NCBI GenBank assembly: GCA_027605045.1
Contig: JAQFWX010000081.1
Location: 94,653 to 158,652, forward strand
Reading direction: 5' to 3'
Source of the DNA: Phallus indusiatus
Taxonomy: Eukaryota; Basidiomycota; Agaricomycetes; Phallales; Phallaceae
DNA: 64,000 bases
Part shown: positions 12,219 to 23,697 of the stretch, in pieces
How the letters are laid out: each line of letters begins with the position of its first letter
How positions within the stretch are numbered: the first letter of the stretch is position 1
Notes under the pieces: model-generated
Told to the model about the DNA's origin: nothing
The model's input: only the letters and a program-made list of their open reading frames with translations
Databases searched by the model: none
Position numbers and translations under genes: made by a program

Positions 12219-12753
12219 TTTGACGGATGGGAGAAGAAACGTCATTCGCAGGACGAGACTTGGCGTAGGCGCTTGCTTCGTGGCCATTATTATCAACTGT
12301 CCCTTTAAGCTGTTATAATTCATTTTTCCGGTAACTCCATGAGAACCTTGAGAAACTTTGATAGAAAGTGCTCGGAAGTTATACATACTCCAACGTGATT
12401 GTCATAGTACCATCGATGAAGGTTGCCCAATGCCCGCAGCGATTTGAGGCCCGTCTAAACTGGTTGGCTCTAATGCTATTTTCTGGTCTAATTTAGTTTC
12501 ATTTGAATCTGTCAACGATCTGGTTGTTTTGCAACTGGACAAACCTTGAGAGTTGTCTACAATTCACTCACCCAGCGTGCCAAGCGGGCCGAAATTGTGA
12601 AGGGTCGGCTCCAGCGCCCGGCCTGTCAAGCCCTACTCAAAAGTTTTGAAACAACTTACACCATCCATTCATTCATTCTTACCCATCCTGTTCAACGAAA
12701 ATCTTCTAACCCCAATTATTTCATTCTAATATATCTCACTATTTTCTTCTCTA

Positions 12754-14345
12754 ATGTTATTGTCAACTTTTTTATCTTCTTCAGCAACGTTACTTTTTCT
12801 AAGCTCAACTGCCAACGCGGCCGCAACACCACCGACAACATGTAATGGCTTCGCCGAGGTTTGTAGCTGAATTTTCAGGTCAATAGAAACTCCTAATATC
12901 CGTCTTAGTTGTGTAACCGTTCGTATGGAAACATCACCTCGATTGGAACACACGATGCCTATGCCATTGGAACAGACGGTAAGCCCCTTTGTCAAACCCT
13001 TGTTCAGAATCTCACGAAATTTCTTAGTCGGTGCCAATCAAGATCAAAACAGTATGTTGTTTCAAATATTTCTGCCGATAAATTTGTGCCCATCTATTTG
13101 CAGTTACAACCCAGTTAGACGATGGCATCCGAATGATACAATTGCAAGCCCTTCAGCAATCAAATGGAATTGAATTATGCCATACGAATTGTGTATGATT
13201 ATTATTCCTATCTATGTGTTATTGTTCTTTTCCTGCTGACGTTTTTAAAAGGTTATTCACGATGGTGGTACAGCCGCTGCAACACTCTCAGAAATCAAGA
13301 CTTGGCTACAAAAAAACACTGATAATGGTGCGCATGATTTATCATTCTTGTTTGCAACTGTTAATGGTATTTCTTTGTGGAATAAGTCGTCACCATTCTT
13401 ATCGCTAATGTTGATAATATACCTGCGTCGTCTTGGAAGCAACTGTATGAAAACGTTGGCATCGACACGATTTCATACTCCCCTCCGACAGCTAGTTTGA
13501 CCATAGATCAATGGCCAACTTTAGGAGGTTCGCTCAATTCTTTTTTGTTCTCCCTTTCTTTTTTGCTAATTTCACTCTTTTGACAGAGATGATAAGCAAT
13601 GGTTCTCAACTAATAACATTACTCGACAACCAGGCTGATTTCACTCAGGTTCCCTACATCATCGATGGTAGGCCACTTTCCATCTTATACTTAATCTTGT
13701 CCTAAAACGTCTACTAGAATTCTCAAACGCCTGGGAAACACCTTTTGATGTTACAAGTCCGACTGATTTCCAATGTGCTGTCAACAGAACTCATGGAAAT
13801 CCCGCAACTCAACTCTCGATAGCGAATCACTTCCTTGATGCTGTGAGGCTTTTCGTCTGCTGTATTTTTTACCGCTTCCTTAAAATTTCTTAAAAGGAAA
13901 CGAACATTGTTGGCATCAGTATTCCCATTCCAGACAGAGAAGCTTTGACGACCACAAACGGTGTTAGCGGACCAGGTTCTCTGGGTGCCGAAGTCCAAAC
14001 ATGTATTGCAACACACGGAAGACCACCAAACTTCGCACTTGTCGACGTATGTTCATAGTCATTATATCTGAACACATTCCTATTTTGTTTTCCTAGTTTT
14101 ACGAACTCGGCGGCGGTTCTGTCTTCCAAGTAGCGGCTGCTGCCAATGGGCTGCAATTCACTCCAAAACAAATCGCTCAGCCTATTATATCGACTAGTGG
14201 GAACAGTAGCAGCAGTGGGAGTGGCAATGGAGTGACTTCCACACCTCTTAATGGTGCACCAGATACCCTTTTCGCTGCACCTCGCTTGGCTACGCAAATG
14301 GCTGTCGCTGGCAGTATTCTATTTGGCGTGTTAACCGCGCTTTGA
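12754..14345 (+). CDS. Secreted PLC-like phosphodiesterase, GPI-anchored
   Basis: It belongs to the PI-PLC X-box-like TIM-barrel phosphodiesterases common in fungi; the substrate is unknown. It starts MLLSTFLSSSATLLF (ATG at 12754), a clear signal peptide ending near TANA. Two catalytic-type His positions can be seen: GTHDAY near residue 55 and CHTNC near residue 110. Later conserved segments are ISNGSQLITLLDNQADF, VPYIIDEFSN and VGISIPIPDREAL. A Ser/Gly-rich linker follows, then a hydrophobic tail (TQMAVAGSILFGVLTAL) that ends at the stop, the pattern of a GPI-anchor signal. So it should sit on the outer membrane or cell wall. There are about seven exons and the frame is intact. Confidence 0.88.
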
Positions 14346-14771
14346 ACATGAACTTTTTTCTAGTAAATTTATTATATCCTTGCTATTACGATACCGTGTA
14401 TCTAGCATTCCATTCTTTGCATCAGACAATGGACCACATCCGACATTGGTTTATATTAAGTTCTAAGATAAGCTATAGGAGAGAGACACTACGGTCAAGA
14501 GCCTTTTGAGAAACAAATGCCGGAAAAATAGAAAACAGAAACCACGAAAAACTTCGAAATACATCTAATTAATACCGCCAATAAAGGAGAAACTGATAAA
14601 GTATGGAGAAATAACAGTACAATATAATTGGATGAATTGATACACAGTGCAATAATATAGAGCCCGAATGTTCGAAAACGAGGATAGAAAAATATTAAGG
14701 AAATAAGTCAGAGGCCAGAAGATTGTCTTTGGGGAGGGAGACAGAGGGAGAAAAGTAGAGGGAAGGTGCTG
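14346..14771. other. Convergent 3' ends
   Basis: This is the 3' flank shared by the PLC-like gene (plus) and the zinc-finger gene (minus). It is AT-rich with no gene seen. Confidence 0.6.
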
Positions 14772-16056
14772 CTATCGATTGGCACTAAGACTGGGAGTTA
14801 TAGCGGGTCCGAGACTGCTGCCAATTGGACTTTCGAGGTATAATCGGATTAGGACACTCTCAAGTGCAGCCACGCTCGGGGTAGGATACTCAAAACCGCG
14901 TGCGTGTTGTCGTATACTTGCGAACAAAACAGCCATTCGATCCCATCGTTCCTGAGAAACGTCTGATGGCTGAGAAGCAGATGCTGCCGATCCCGACGGT
15001 AGAGGTGTAATCAGCGAAGAGGATATGGTCGGATGTGGAGGTAAATTAGGGTGTGAATGATGGAGATGTTGCTGTAATGTAGATGGGGAGATAGCGTGTG
15101 GGTCATGTGTTTGAACTGGAGAAGAGATGATACCAACTGGGTTTGCAGGAGGAAGTGTCGATGCTGTTGTTGATGCAGCTGCCGTTGTGGTTACGAGGTC
15201 TGGAGTAGTTGCTTGACCGGAGCTACTTGCTACGGATACGGAACGCAGCACGTTTAGTTTTCCTTTTTCTTGAGCTGCTTTACGTCCTCTTCTTGTGAAC
15301 ATCAAGTTAGCCTCGCCGATTTCATGCGAATGTTTATCATTATCTGCATGAGTAACAAGGTAAATGAGAAAGGAAAGGGAAACAGACAAAGGATCTAACG
15401 CACAGCATGCTCTAACTTCATCCGTATGAAAGAACGTTTTATAGCTTATAGATGCTGGACAACCTTCACCGTCAATCTAGAGTTAACCATTTCTATCAGT
15501 CCTTTTTTTCTTTTATGATGAAAAACCACCACACCTTACGACTTGGCAGTTTTCTTTGTCTATCAGGGTACTTTTTAACATACTTCTTCCTCCCACTTCG
15601 TGTATGCCTCGCGCAGACGAGCTTTGTATGATCCTTGAAGCGTGGCGGGACAGCTTTACTACCATGAGTATCTCCCTTAACGAACTCCACAACTTTCTCT
15701 TCCTCTTCTCGAGCTCTCCACGCTTGAAACTCCTCCATGTTCGCAAACAAAAGCGTGTAGCCGTCGTCCAACTCTCCGGTACCATATGCAGGTTTGCTAC
15801 GCAGAACTGTTGAAGACCTGGTTGAAGGGCCCGGAGTGGTGTTGCTGGCATCTTGGGTGTTTGAGGTAGACGCCGAGGACGACGAAGGTGTATTTGATGA
15901 CGAATGTGTGTTTGGGTTCATGGCATTAAGAGTCTGCTGAGGCGGAGGAGCATAGTGGTGTTGAGCATGCATTGGGTGGTGACTATAATGCTGATTACTC
16001 GCTATCGACATACGATGATGATCAATGGAATTGTCAATCTGAAAGTTGTTAAACAT
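14772..16056 (-). CDS. FAR1/WRKY-GCM1-type zinc-finger transcription factor
   Basis: The protein begins MFNNFQIDNSIDHH, has a low-complexity His/Gln/Ser-rich N-terminus, then TLLFANMEEFQAWR. A zinc-binding module follows, with ligands in order LVCARH, EGCPAS and KHSHE: the C..C..HxH layout of FAR1 and related WRKY-GCM1 folds. The module is shared over three exons, and the joins (TCGTAAG to ATTGACGG, then TGCT to ATAATG) keep frame. A basic stretch (RSGRKKYVKKYPDRQRK) lies between the first two ligands and could bind DNA. The C-terminal half is Ser/Thr/Pro-rich with a short helical end (WDRMAVLFASIRQHA). It has no transposase domain, so it is a stand-alone regulator, perhaps domesticated from a mobile element. 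Target genes are unknown. Confidence 0.7.
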
Positions 16057-16455
16057 TGGGAATTGGAAATCCTTCGAAGGAGCCTTTCCAGGCCGGTGCC
16101 TGAGTCAGTAATGGTATGTATTGAAGAAGCAAAGTTTTGGGAGAAAATGCTGATAGGATAAAGCGAAATTCCGAGGTTCCAAGAAGAAAAGACCGAGAAA
16201 CCTGACACTACGGTCAGCTGGTTTTAAAGCCGTCAAGACGGAGGAGCACTGCAATGGGGAACAGACAAGTGTGGACGCTTGGAGCGCGTCGAGTCGGAGT
16301 CTCCACCAGTGGCTCAGTTCGCTGTTCTGTCATCATCAAACACAGACGGGCGCATTGTCACAAAAAATACATTTCATTTGTTTCGTTCAGAACTACGTCG
16401 CGATTTACAAAAAAAAAAACAAAACCAAAGCAAGATATGACAATAATGACAAAAT
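16057..16455. other. Promoter of the zinc-finger gene and sedolisin 3' flank
   Basis: No gene is supported. Both neighbours are transcribed on the minus strand, so this holds the upstream region of the zinc-finger gene and the 3' flank of the sedolisin. Confidence 0.5.
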
Positions 16456-18746
16456 CTATGGTAATGCTTCCAAATTGGCGAAAATGGGTGTACCAAATCC
16501 AGTAACCTGAATTTCAAAAAATAAAAATAAATCAATCATCAGCAAACAGGGAAAATGATCAGCGCGTCGCTAAACTTACAGGATCCCATCCAGCCTTAGC
16601 CTAAACCAATATCAGTCAATTGATCATTCTGAGAAAGCAAAATCATAGAAACATACCGTAAATCCGTTGGTGTTGCATCCGGGGTTGTCGCCAGAAGTAA
16701 TGTCAGTGAACAAGCCAGGGGTTGAGTAAATCAATGGGTTCAAGAATCCAAGAACGCTTTTGCCCGCTTTGAGACGCAAGGCATTAATTTGCGCAATGGT
16801 GCTTGAAACGATTGGAGTAGAGCAAGATGTGCCATCAACAGTTCCTTCTTCACCGCCGTCAAAGATAACAACATTCACTCCTTGCGCTGAAATATCAGGG
16901 AATCCACGCCCACTCTGTTTCCAAAATGTTTTGATGATATACTTTCACGATGAATTTATAGATACGTACCGTGTTGAACAAACCTGCATTAGTATTTCCT
17001 AATCCACTTAAAAAGGCTTCTACGGTCGATTGTTGGAACGAAGGAATGGGGAAGATGTTTGAAAACCCTCCTCCAGAAAAGTCGGCAGCTGTTTCTGGAG
17101 CAAAGCCTTGAGTTGCACCAACCTACGAAAATACCAAGATCAGTTTTCTGTGAGAAAAATGTGATATCGAAGATGCAATCAGAACCATACCGAGGTTACG
17201 AAGGGACAGCCAGAGGGGAAAGTTGGAATGAAGGTTGTGCAAGTTTGACTTTGAGAGCCAGATACACCACCATCACCGGACGAGAACAAGATAGAAGTAC
17301 CACGAGCACCAAGTTGCATATGTGCGTTGCACAATTGGCTAAGACGCGATATGAGAAAAGAAGACTTCATGAATGTTAGACCACTGACTTCGCAACGGTA
17401 GCCGGGACATCGGGCTCATCGAACCCGTAACTCGTTGACAAAACTTGAGGAGGGTTGGTTTCAGCAATAAGGAAGTTGATAATGTCAAGGAAGCCGTCAA
17501 TGTCATCTTGATTATTTTCACCGACGGAGATGAAAGTCACTGGAACACCGCCAGCAACACCGACGGTATACTGGGTATCCAAGTTCTACCAGTTATATGC
17601 GTCAGTACTGAGCCAAAAGAGAGTCGATAATTGTCTCACAGCTTCAATACCTGCGTCTCTACGGTTTTGCGTGTTCTCGCCACCGTCCAAAGTTTGAACA
17701 GAGAATGTGGGTCGGGGTGTTAAATCAGTTCTAAACGATTCCAGGAAACTCTATTGAACGGATTCTTAATTCAGAAACTCCCCAACGACATAAAACTTAC
17801 TGTTAGATCGGCGGTCTGAGCAAATTGTTCGATGAATCCGGAAACCCCGATCTGACTGGCAGTCTGAGGCCCCACAGTGGCTTGAAGCCCGTAGAGAGCT
17901 AAGACTAATGGCGAAATGACGATCTCAGTAAAAATGACGAGAAGCCATAACAATGAGCATAACTTACTGCAAGCCGGATCAACCTCATTGACATTGCAAG
18001 CGGAGGGGGCTGCATCAGGGGTAGGAGCGGACGACGTCTTACTAGATTTAGGAGTGAAGACTAAACCGGGAGTCTTAGACCGGATTGGGAAACTAGCGCC
18101 ACCATCATCAACACGATGAACGAAAGTGTCAAGATAAAGGAATGATGAGTTCTCACGTGGTAGTGGGATGAATCAAGTTGACGTGATTCTTCAGATTGGC
18201 AGGTAGTGAATATGATAAGGTCCGGACGGCTTGCTTTCCAGTAGTTGTGTCCGTGAAAACTGAAAAGTCAGCATCCAACAGTTCATTGGCCTGAGAAACC
18301 GTGAGAGTAAAACTAAGCCAGTCTCCAGCGGGAGAGATAGTGGTAGCTTGAAGGTTATTGGCACTCAGCCATTCGTCGACTGCGGACTTCGTCTCCGCAC
18401 TGGGTGCAACAAAGGCTTCTACCTTTTTTCAAGGTCATCAGTGGTGATGAACGGCATATACGATCAAGGGAAATATGCATACTTCTTCCTTCGTAAGATG
18501 TTGTCCGTACAGCTTGTTTCCTGGCGTAGAGACATCAAACAAAGCAGACTCGAGGCCTGGCAAGTTATTAGATGTCAACGCCATACGCAAAGTTAACGAA
18601 GTGCTGGCGGAAGCAGGACCGTTCGCCACGAAGCCCTTGGGAACAGTGTCCCTCCGTTCATGGACAACTAGGGATGAACGGGGAGCAGGCTTCGCGAGGA
18701 CGGAAAGAATGGAAACGAGGAAGAAGAGAGCCCGGAATGCGACCAT
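16456..18746 (-). CDS. Sedolisin (S53) secreted tripeptidyl-peptidase-like protease
   Basis: This acid serine-carboxyl protease is secreted to degrade external protein. The start is MVAFRALFFLVSILSVLA (ATG at 18744-18746), a signal peptide. A pro-domain follows (NKLYGQHLTKEEV, then the AVDEWL and TISPAGDWLSF region), as is usual for S53. The catalytic Glu and Asp are in GIEANLDTQY, the oxyanion Asp is in SSGDGGVSG, and the nucleophile Ser is in DGTSCSTPI, where the usual GTSAS reads GTSCS. The C-terminal calcium site is visible as DITSGDNPGC and GWDPVTGFGTP, just before the TAG at 16456-16458. There are many short introns. The frame appears intact, and length (about 590 aa) is normal. It is divergent from UTP11. 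Confidence 0.93.
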
Positions 18747-20327
18747 GGTCTGCAAAGGTGGGATCGAAAGTAGGCTGGGGAACCATTTGACCGTCCCATA
18801 TGGAGGGTATTTATGTGCCAGAGGAGCCCCACGGTCTTTTGAATAGCATAAGCATATTCATACTTCACCCCAGGTGATTTAGATAAGCGTGCGATACCAT
18901 GGATTAAGTTCGGCATTAAAGAAACCAAGCATATGAGTTGTATTTTTGACTCTTGATGCCATGATACAAATCGAGGATGTCGAGACACTCTATAAATGAC
19001 TTTTGAAAGCAGTCTTGGCAAAAAGCATAATTTGACGAATGGAGTTTCAACACATAATCGAGACTGTGGGTTGCAAACAGTTACTTCAAGACTACAGTCA
19101 GAGACCACCTGAGAGGTGCCGTCCGAAAGACGAAAGGATAATAAAGCCCGTTATGTTTATTTAATTGGTAGCTGCTCAAAAAATGAATATGTGGGTAGCA
19201 TGCTTATTCCTAAGCGAGATGGAACTCACAGATGCTTCCGCGATACTATACTTGGAATTGAGAAGTATACAGTCTATTTTTGAAGTAAAAACATACTAGT
19301 ATTCATTGGTGAACTATCCTGTGAGAATCGACCCGCACGGTATGACTTTAGACCAATTCTGATGGGAAAACGGAGGGCTTTTGAATAAGGAAAACCTAAT
19401 TCCTTATGGTATGGTACAGTGTGAACCGAGCTCAAGACTATGTCGAGTGATGTCGCACAATCCTATCCAAATACAGAGTTAATGCGAGTCCATGCTGAAA
19501 CATTACCGATTTGCTCATGATAGCATGAAATCAGATGTCAATAGAGTTTGCCCCTACAAAGAAATTATCCTAATGCAAAAAAGGGCAAGTATAATGCTCA
19601 CGTGCAATGCTCTTAGAGATATGAATCGAGAGGCCACTATGGGCGAAGACATGATCCATGATAACTAGAAGCCGTATGAACTTCGCTTCTGATATAATAT
19701 TGAAAGTATGCTCCTCTCGACTCCTGGCTGACTATTGTTGATGGCGTGATCTAGTTGGCTTTGAAGGATATATTGAACGTATTTGTTGCTCAAGCCGCAA
19801 GTTCTTCTCTCCGGTATCATGACAATATCCAAAGCGCAGTTTCCATTACAATGCCAGCTGCAATCTCTTCATGTCGGCAGTGAGTAACCGGACGTTATCG
19901 TCGATGTATAGTTTCGATGCTGATCGATGATCTTCCTAAAACACCCCTATCTGGAAAATCAACTCTTCTTGTGGATGCATTTTGACCCGGGCGAGGCATT
20001 ACATGTGGTTTTCACCTTCCATTGGTGATAGATAAACGATAGAACCGGACAATAGATCGCAAAGCCATACGAGTTTTTACGGCAAGGCAAGATCCGAGAG
20101 GGCATGCGTGACGAGTGGACGTGATTGCAAGGTTGTAAATATGAAGAAAAGAGAGCAGACTGAGAAATAATTTCCCAAGTCTCACGCGTAATGTTGGCCA
20201 AACTCGCAAAAAAAAAAGTGTGTAATCCGGATAACCAACTTGGTCAAGGAAAGCCCTAACACGCCGGCACATCGCCGAAGTCCAATTACGTCAGAATATC
20301 TTACGTAACTAAAATTCAACGATCCCA
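18747..20327. other. Long intergenic region, sedolisin and UTP11 promoters
   Basis: It separates two divergent genes. On the minus strand, CATAAATA about 65 bp upstream of the sedolisin ATG could serve as a TATA box. The UTP11-proximal end carries the element at 20271-20293. The open frame at 18668-19108 is spurious, since it overlaps the sedolisin start. No other gene is seen. Confidence 0.5.
20271..20293 (+). promoter_or_regulatory. ATCGCCGAAGTCC + CCAAT + TTACGTCA element of UTP11
   Basis: ATCGCCGAAGTCC (20271-20283) overlaps a CCAAT word and runs into TTACGTCA (20286-20293), a CRE/bZIP site, 35-57 bp before the ATG. Very similar words occur before RRB1 and the NOP6-like gene in this window. 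Confidence 0.45.
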
Positions 20328-21562
20328 ATGTCGTCCTCTTTGCGCAACTCATTACACCGTCGAAATCACAAGGAACGTAGCCAGCTCGCTCATAGATCTA
20401 GGCTAGGGATTCTTGAAAAACACAAAGATTATGTCAAGCGTGCCAGGGACTTTCATTCGAAGCAGGAACGAATCAAAAGGTTGAGGGAGAAAGCGGCTGA
20501 AAGGAACAAAGATGAGTTCTATTTTGGCATGGTAAAAAGCCGAACCACAGTGAGTTATCTTTCTATGAATCTAGTAACATAATGTTCATTGCGTTTAGGG
20601 GGGTGTGCACACGACGGATAGAGGGAACTCGGCACTTCCAATAGACTTCGTGAAGATCTTGAAAACTCAAGATCAAAATTACGTTCGTGCAGCTCGCCAA
20701 GCAAACCGCAAAGTAGGCATTTCCCGAAAGTATGAATAATTGAAAGTTTCATTGTGTAATTCTCACAGAAAATTGATAACTTGAAAGCTCAATTAACGAC
20801 GCGGGGAGACCTAATGCAGCTTGATAACATTGACGATGACGTTAACGGTTTAAACGAGGAAGAAGACAAGATTCTTCAGGAAGCGGGTGTTCTTGCTACT
20901 CCGAGTCGGCTGACGAAACATAAACCGAAACATACTATTTTTGTTTCCGATAAAGCTGAAGGTGTGTCCGTGCTGTATCTCCTCGTCCAATGCTCTATCA
21001 CTAATTACAACAGCTGCCAAGTACGAAGCTCCAAAGTCAATCGACGCTTCTTTGAAAAAACCATCCGGCACCGAAAGAGAAGAAGAAGAAAGTATAGATC
21101 TGGGATGGAATTGGTCAGATAAAAACTCTACTCGGAAGAATCCGTCATCTTCAAGAGCTGAGGAGACTGAAGAGGATGAAGATTCATTAGAGATAGGTGA
21201 AACAGGAGAAATGGGGGATAATGTGCGGGTAAGTCTCGCATTCAGTCCAATCTAACTCAATTATTCAACCTATCGTTGTCTAGAATTCACGGTCTCAACT
21301 GCTAAAAGAACTCGCGGCGAGGTTGAAACGCGAAAGGAATTTGCATTATGTTGGCCGTGAATTAGAAATGCAAAGATTGTTAATGGGTAAAGGTGCCTCT
21401 CGCAAGATTCGCGGTGCAACTTTGGTAGAAGGTGAAAATGGCAAGGAAGATGAAGATGAGATTGATGCTCGTCGAGGGAAAAGACGCAAGCCAGAAATTG
21501 GAATGGAGCCCAGAGTATACCGGCCGCGCGTGTATAAGTGGAAAGCGGAGAGGAAAAAATAA
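20328..21562 (+). CDS. UTP11: U3 snoRNA-associated protein UTP11
   Basis: This is a component of the small-subunit processome that matures 18S rRNA in the nucleolus. It begins MSSSLRNSLHRRNHKERSQL and continues with the family-defining GILEKHKDYVKRARDFH and KDEFYFGMVKSRT. The next exons add HTTDRGNSALPIDFVKILK, TQDQNYVRAARQANRKKI and HTIFVSDKAE. A variable acidic linker is followed by the conserved basic end (LKRERNLHYVGRELEMQ and a closing VYKWKAERKK). There are five exons. The start is the ATG directly before the conserved N-terminus. Joins preserve frame. Confidence 0.96.
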
Positions 21563-21675
21563 AATAAAAAATCTCTTGAATTCATCTTATTGTTATTAAT
21601 ACAAAACCAGTAGTCCAACAACAAATACTCATAATTCGGACAACACATACATATATAATGTAGATACTACCAATC

Positions 21676-23547
21676 CTAAACTGGGTCGGCAAAGGGATCA
21701 GAATCGTCAATTAGGAGAGGCTGAGGTCTAACGACACTGGAGCTCGAATAGTCGTCACTATATCGACCTTGTGGAGACCTTCCTTTCCCTTTGTCAGGAG
21801 ATACCTGTCGTGCAACCCGACGATTATGCGTTTCTTCATCAGAAGATTCGTAGCTGCTGAAATCTGATAATGACCCCCTTCTCCCGTAGTTGCCTTCCAA
21901 GGAGTCGGGGCTAGTAGGTCGAAGGGGTGGTGGTAAATGAGCTGCATCGGAACCTAACGCTCCAAAGCTCAAATCTTGCAGGTCAGCATAAACGCTGTTA
22001 CTCGTGTTCGCGGATCGAGACTTTTGTCTAGCCACAGCTGCACGCTGCTTCTCTTGAAGCTTGGTAAGCTCAGGTACCGAAGTATTTCCCTCGGCCAATG
22101 TTGTCTTCGACAACCGGGCCTCAACACCCGTTTCAGAGACATCGGGGATGAGGTACTGTTTTGCAAGGGGTAAAATGAATACGCAATGGCAAAGAAAAAG
22201 GAATTACCTTATCGTATGCATCCAAGGCTTGAATGATTCGCTCATTAGTTTCTAGCAACGTTCCGATGAGTTCTTCGTCTTCGACGAGCTAAGCCATTGT
22301 CAGCGCGTGACAAATAGAGAACCCCAACAATAACCAACCTGTATATATCTGACTAATTCCTTCCGGACTTTCTTCGTAGCCGCCAAACATTCTTGAACCC
22401 GAGTGTTTACCTCCACCGGCTCTTGTTGGGGATTGGCTAGCTGTAAAAGAAGTCAGGGGATACGATAATTGACGGATGAGAACAGATATTAATACCACAA
22501 GTGCGTTAACTAAATTGCTTGAACATTGGCTGGCAGTAGCGATGCAATTTAGAACCTGGGGCTTCTCTTGTTCAAGGTTGAAGGCTCGACGCTTTGGCCG
22601 TCTGGCTTCTTGCAGCTTTCGCTCCCGTTCTTCTTTCTCTTCTTTCTTAGCTCTTTCTTTGGCCAACTTTGCTTCTTCTCGCAAGCGTTTCGCGGTCTCG
22701 CGCTCCTCTTTCTCTCGTTCTCGTTCTCTTTCCCGTTCCAATTCACGCTCCCTTTCTCGAGCCGCGATTTCTTCTGAATAGGTATTACCATGATCTTCAG
22801 ACCTTCGATTAGTATGTGGTCTGCATTGGTCATAAAGAGAAGCGACCAGCTTCATCTTGGGATCGTCTTGAAATTGACGTTTCCAAGAGGCAAGGACAAT
22901 CAATAGCTTTTTCTTGACATCCGGGTGGGTTGTTGGGTCTGCAGCGAGGTGTCGGATGACCTCGGTTAAGCGATCATTGGCAAAGCTTGCTAGAAATAAT
23001 TCAGTGACAGTTACCCGAAAATCGACATCGCCGTACATACTTTGGAATTGCGTTCCGCAATTTTCCACCAGAGCTTTCAAGATCTAAACGAAAAGAACAG
23101 TGAGATAGGAACATTCTGACATAATGTCCACTTACTACGAGCGCACGTAATTGATGGTGAACGTCACCGTGCTTGAGCTTCTTCCTGATAGCACGAGAGG
23201 CTTCCGCTGGTCTAAGTGATATGGATGAGATCTAAGCGTCTTTATCGACGACGAAGATAACAAACCCTGATGTCTGGAGATTGATAGAATCGACAAGTTC
23301 GGGTATTCTGTGAGAAACATGGATTTTAAACTTTGATTGCAGGCATAACACAACATGGTTTCGAAACTCACCCGTCATATGCCTCCACCTCGTATCTACT
23401 GGATGTTAAAATCTCAGTCCAATCTGTGATAGATGACTAGACAAGAAGATTATTTCAAAAAGAGTTTTCCCAATAATTTTATGTTCCTACATGGGGCTTG
23501 TCTCGATTTAAAGCACTCATAGCTTGCCTAGCGAGAGCTGTTGCCAT
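21676..23547 (-). CDS. LSB5: VHS/GAT-domain protein (LSB5/TOM1-like), endocytic adaptor
   Basis: It probably links ubiquitinated or actin-patch cargo to endosomal sorting. It starts MATALARQAMSAL (ATG at 23545-23547). The VHS domain spans about residues 20-160 (EASRAIRKKLKHGDVHHQLR, LVENCGTQFQSMYGD, HPDVKKKLLIVLASWKRQF). A roughly 60-residue strongly charged helix of alternating Glu and Arg/Lys follows, and then a GAT-like helical bundle (VQECLAATKKVRKELVRYI, LLETNERIIQALDAYDK). The C-terminal tail is Ser-rich and ends DSDPFADPV, with an NPF/DPF-like DPF motif that could bind adaptor ears. About six exons. The insertion of an ER/K helix between VHS and GAT is unusual. Confidence 0.85.
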
Positions 23548-23697
23548 GATGGATGGTAGGATAGTTGTCAAGCCCCTAGCGTGAAGTCATAGATCCTTAT
23601 GTAATCGCACCCTGAAGCCACAGGAGCGTAATTTGAGCGTAATAAAAAAAATGTCCGAAAACTTGGCATGACATTTATAAACAGAAGCAAAAGCCAT

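Noticed and set aside
18668..19108. 146-residue open frame on the minus strand
   Set aside because: It overlaps the sedolisin start in another frame, and its composition is not protein-like.
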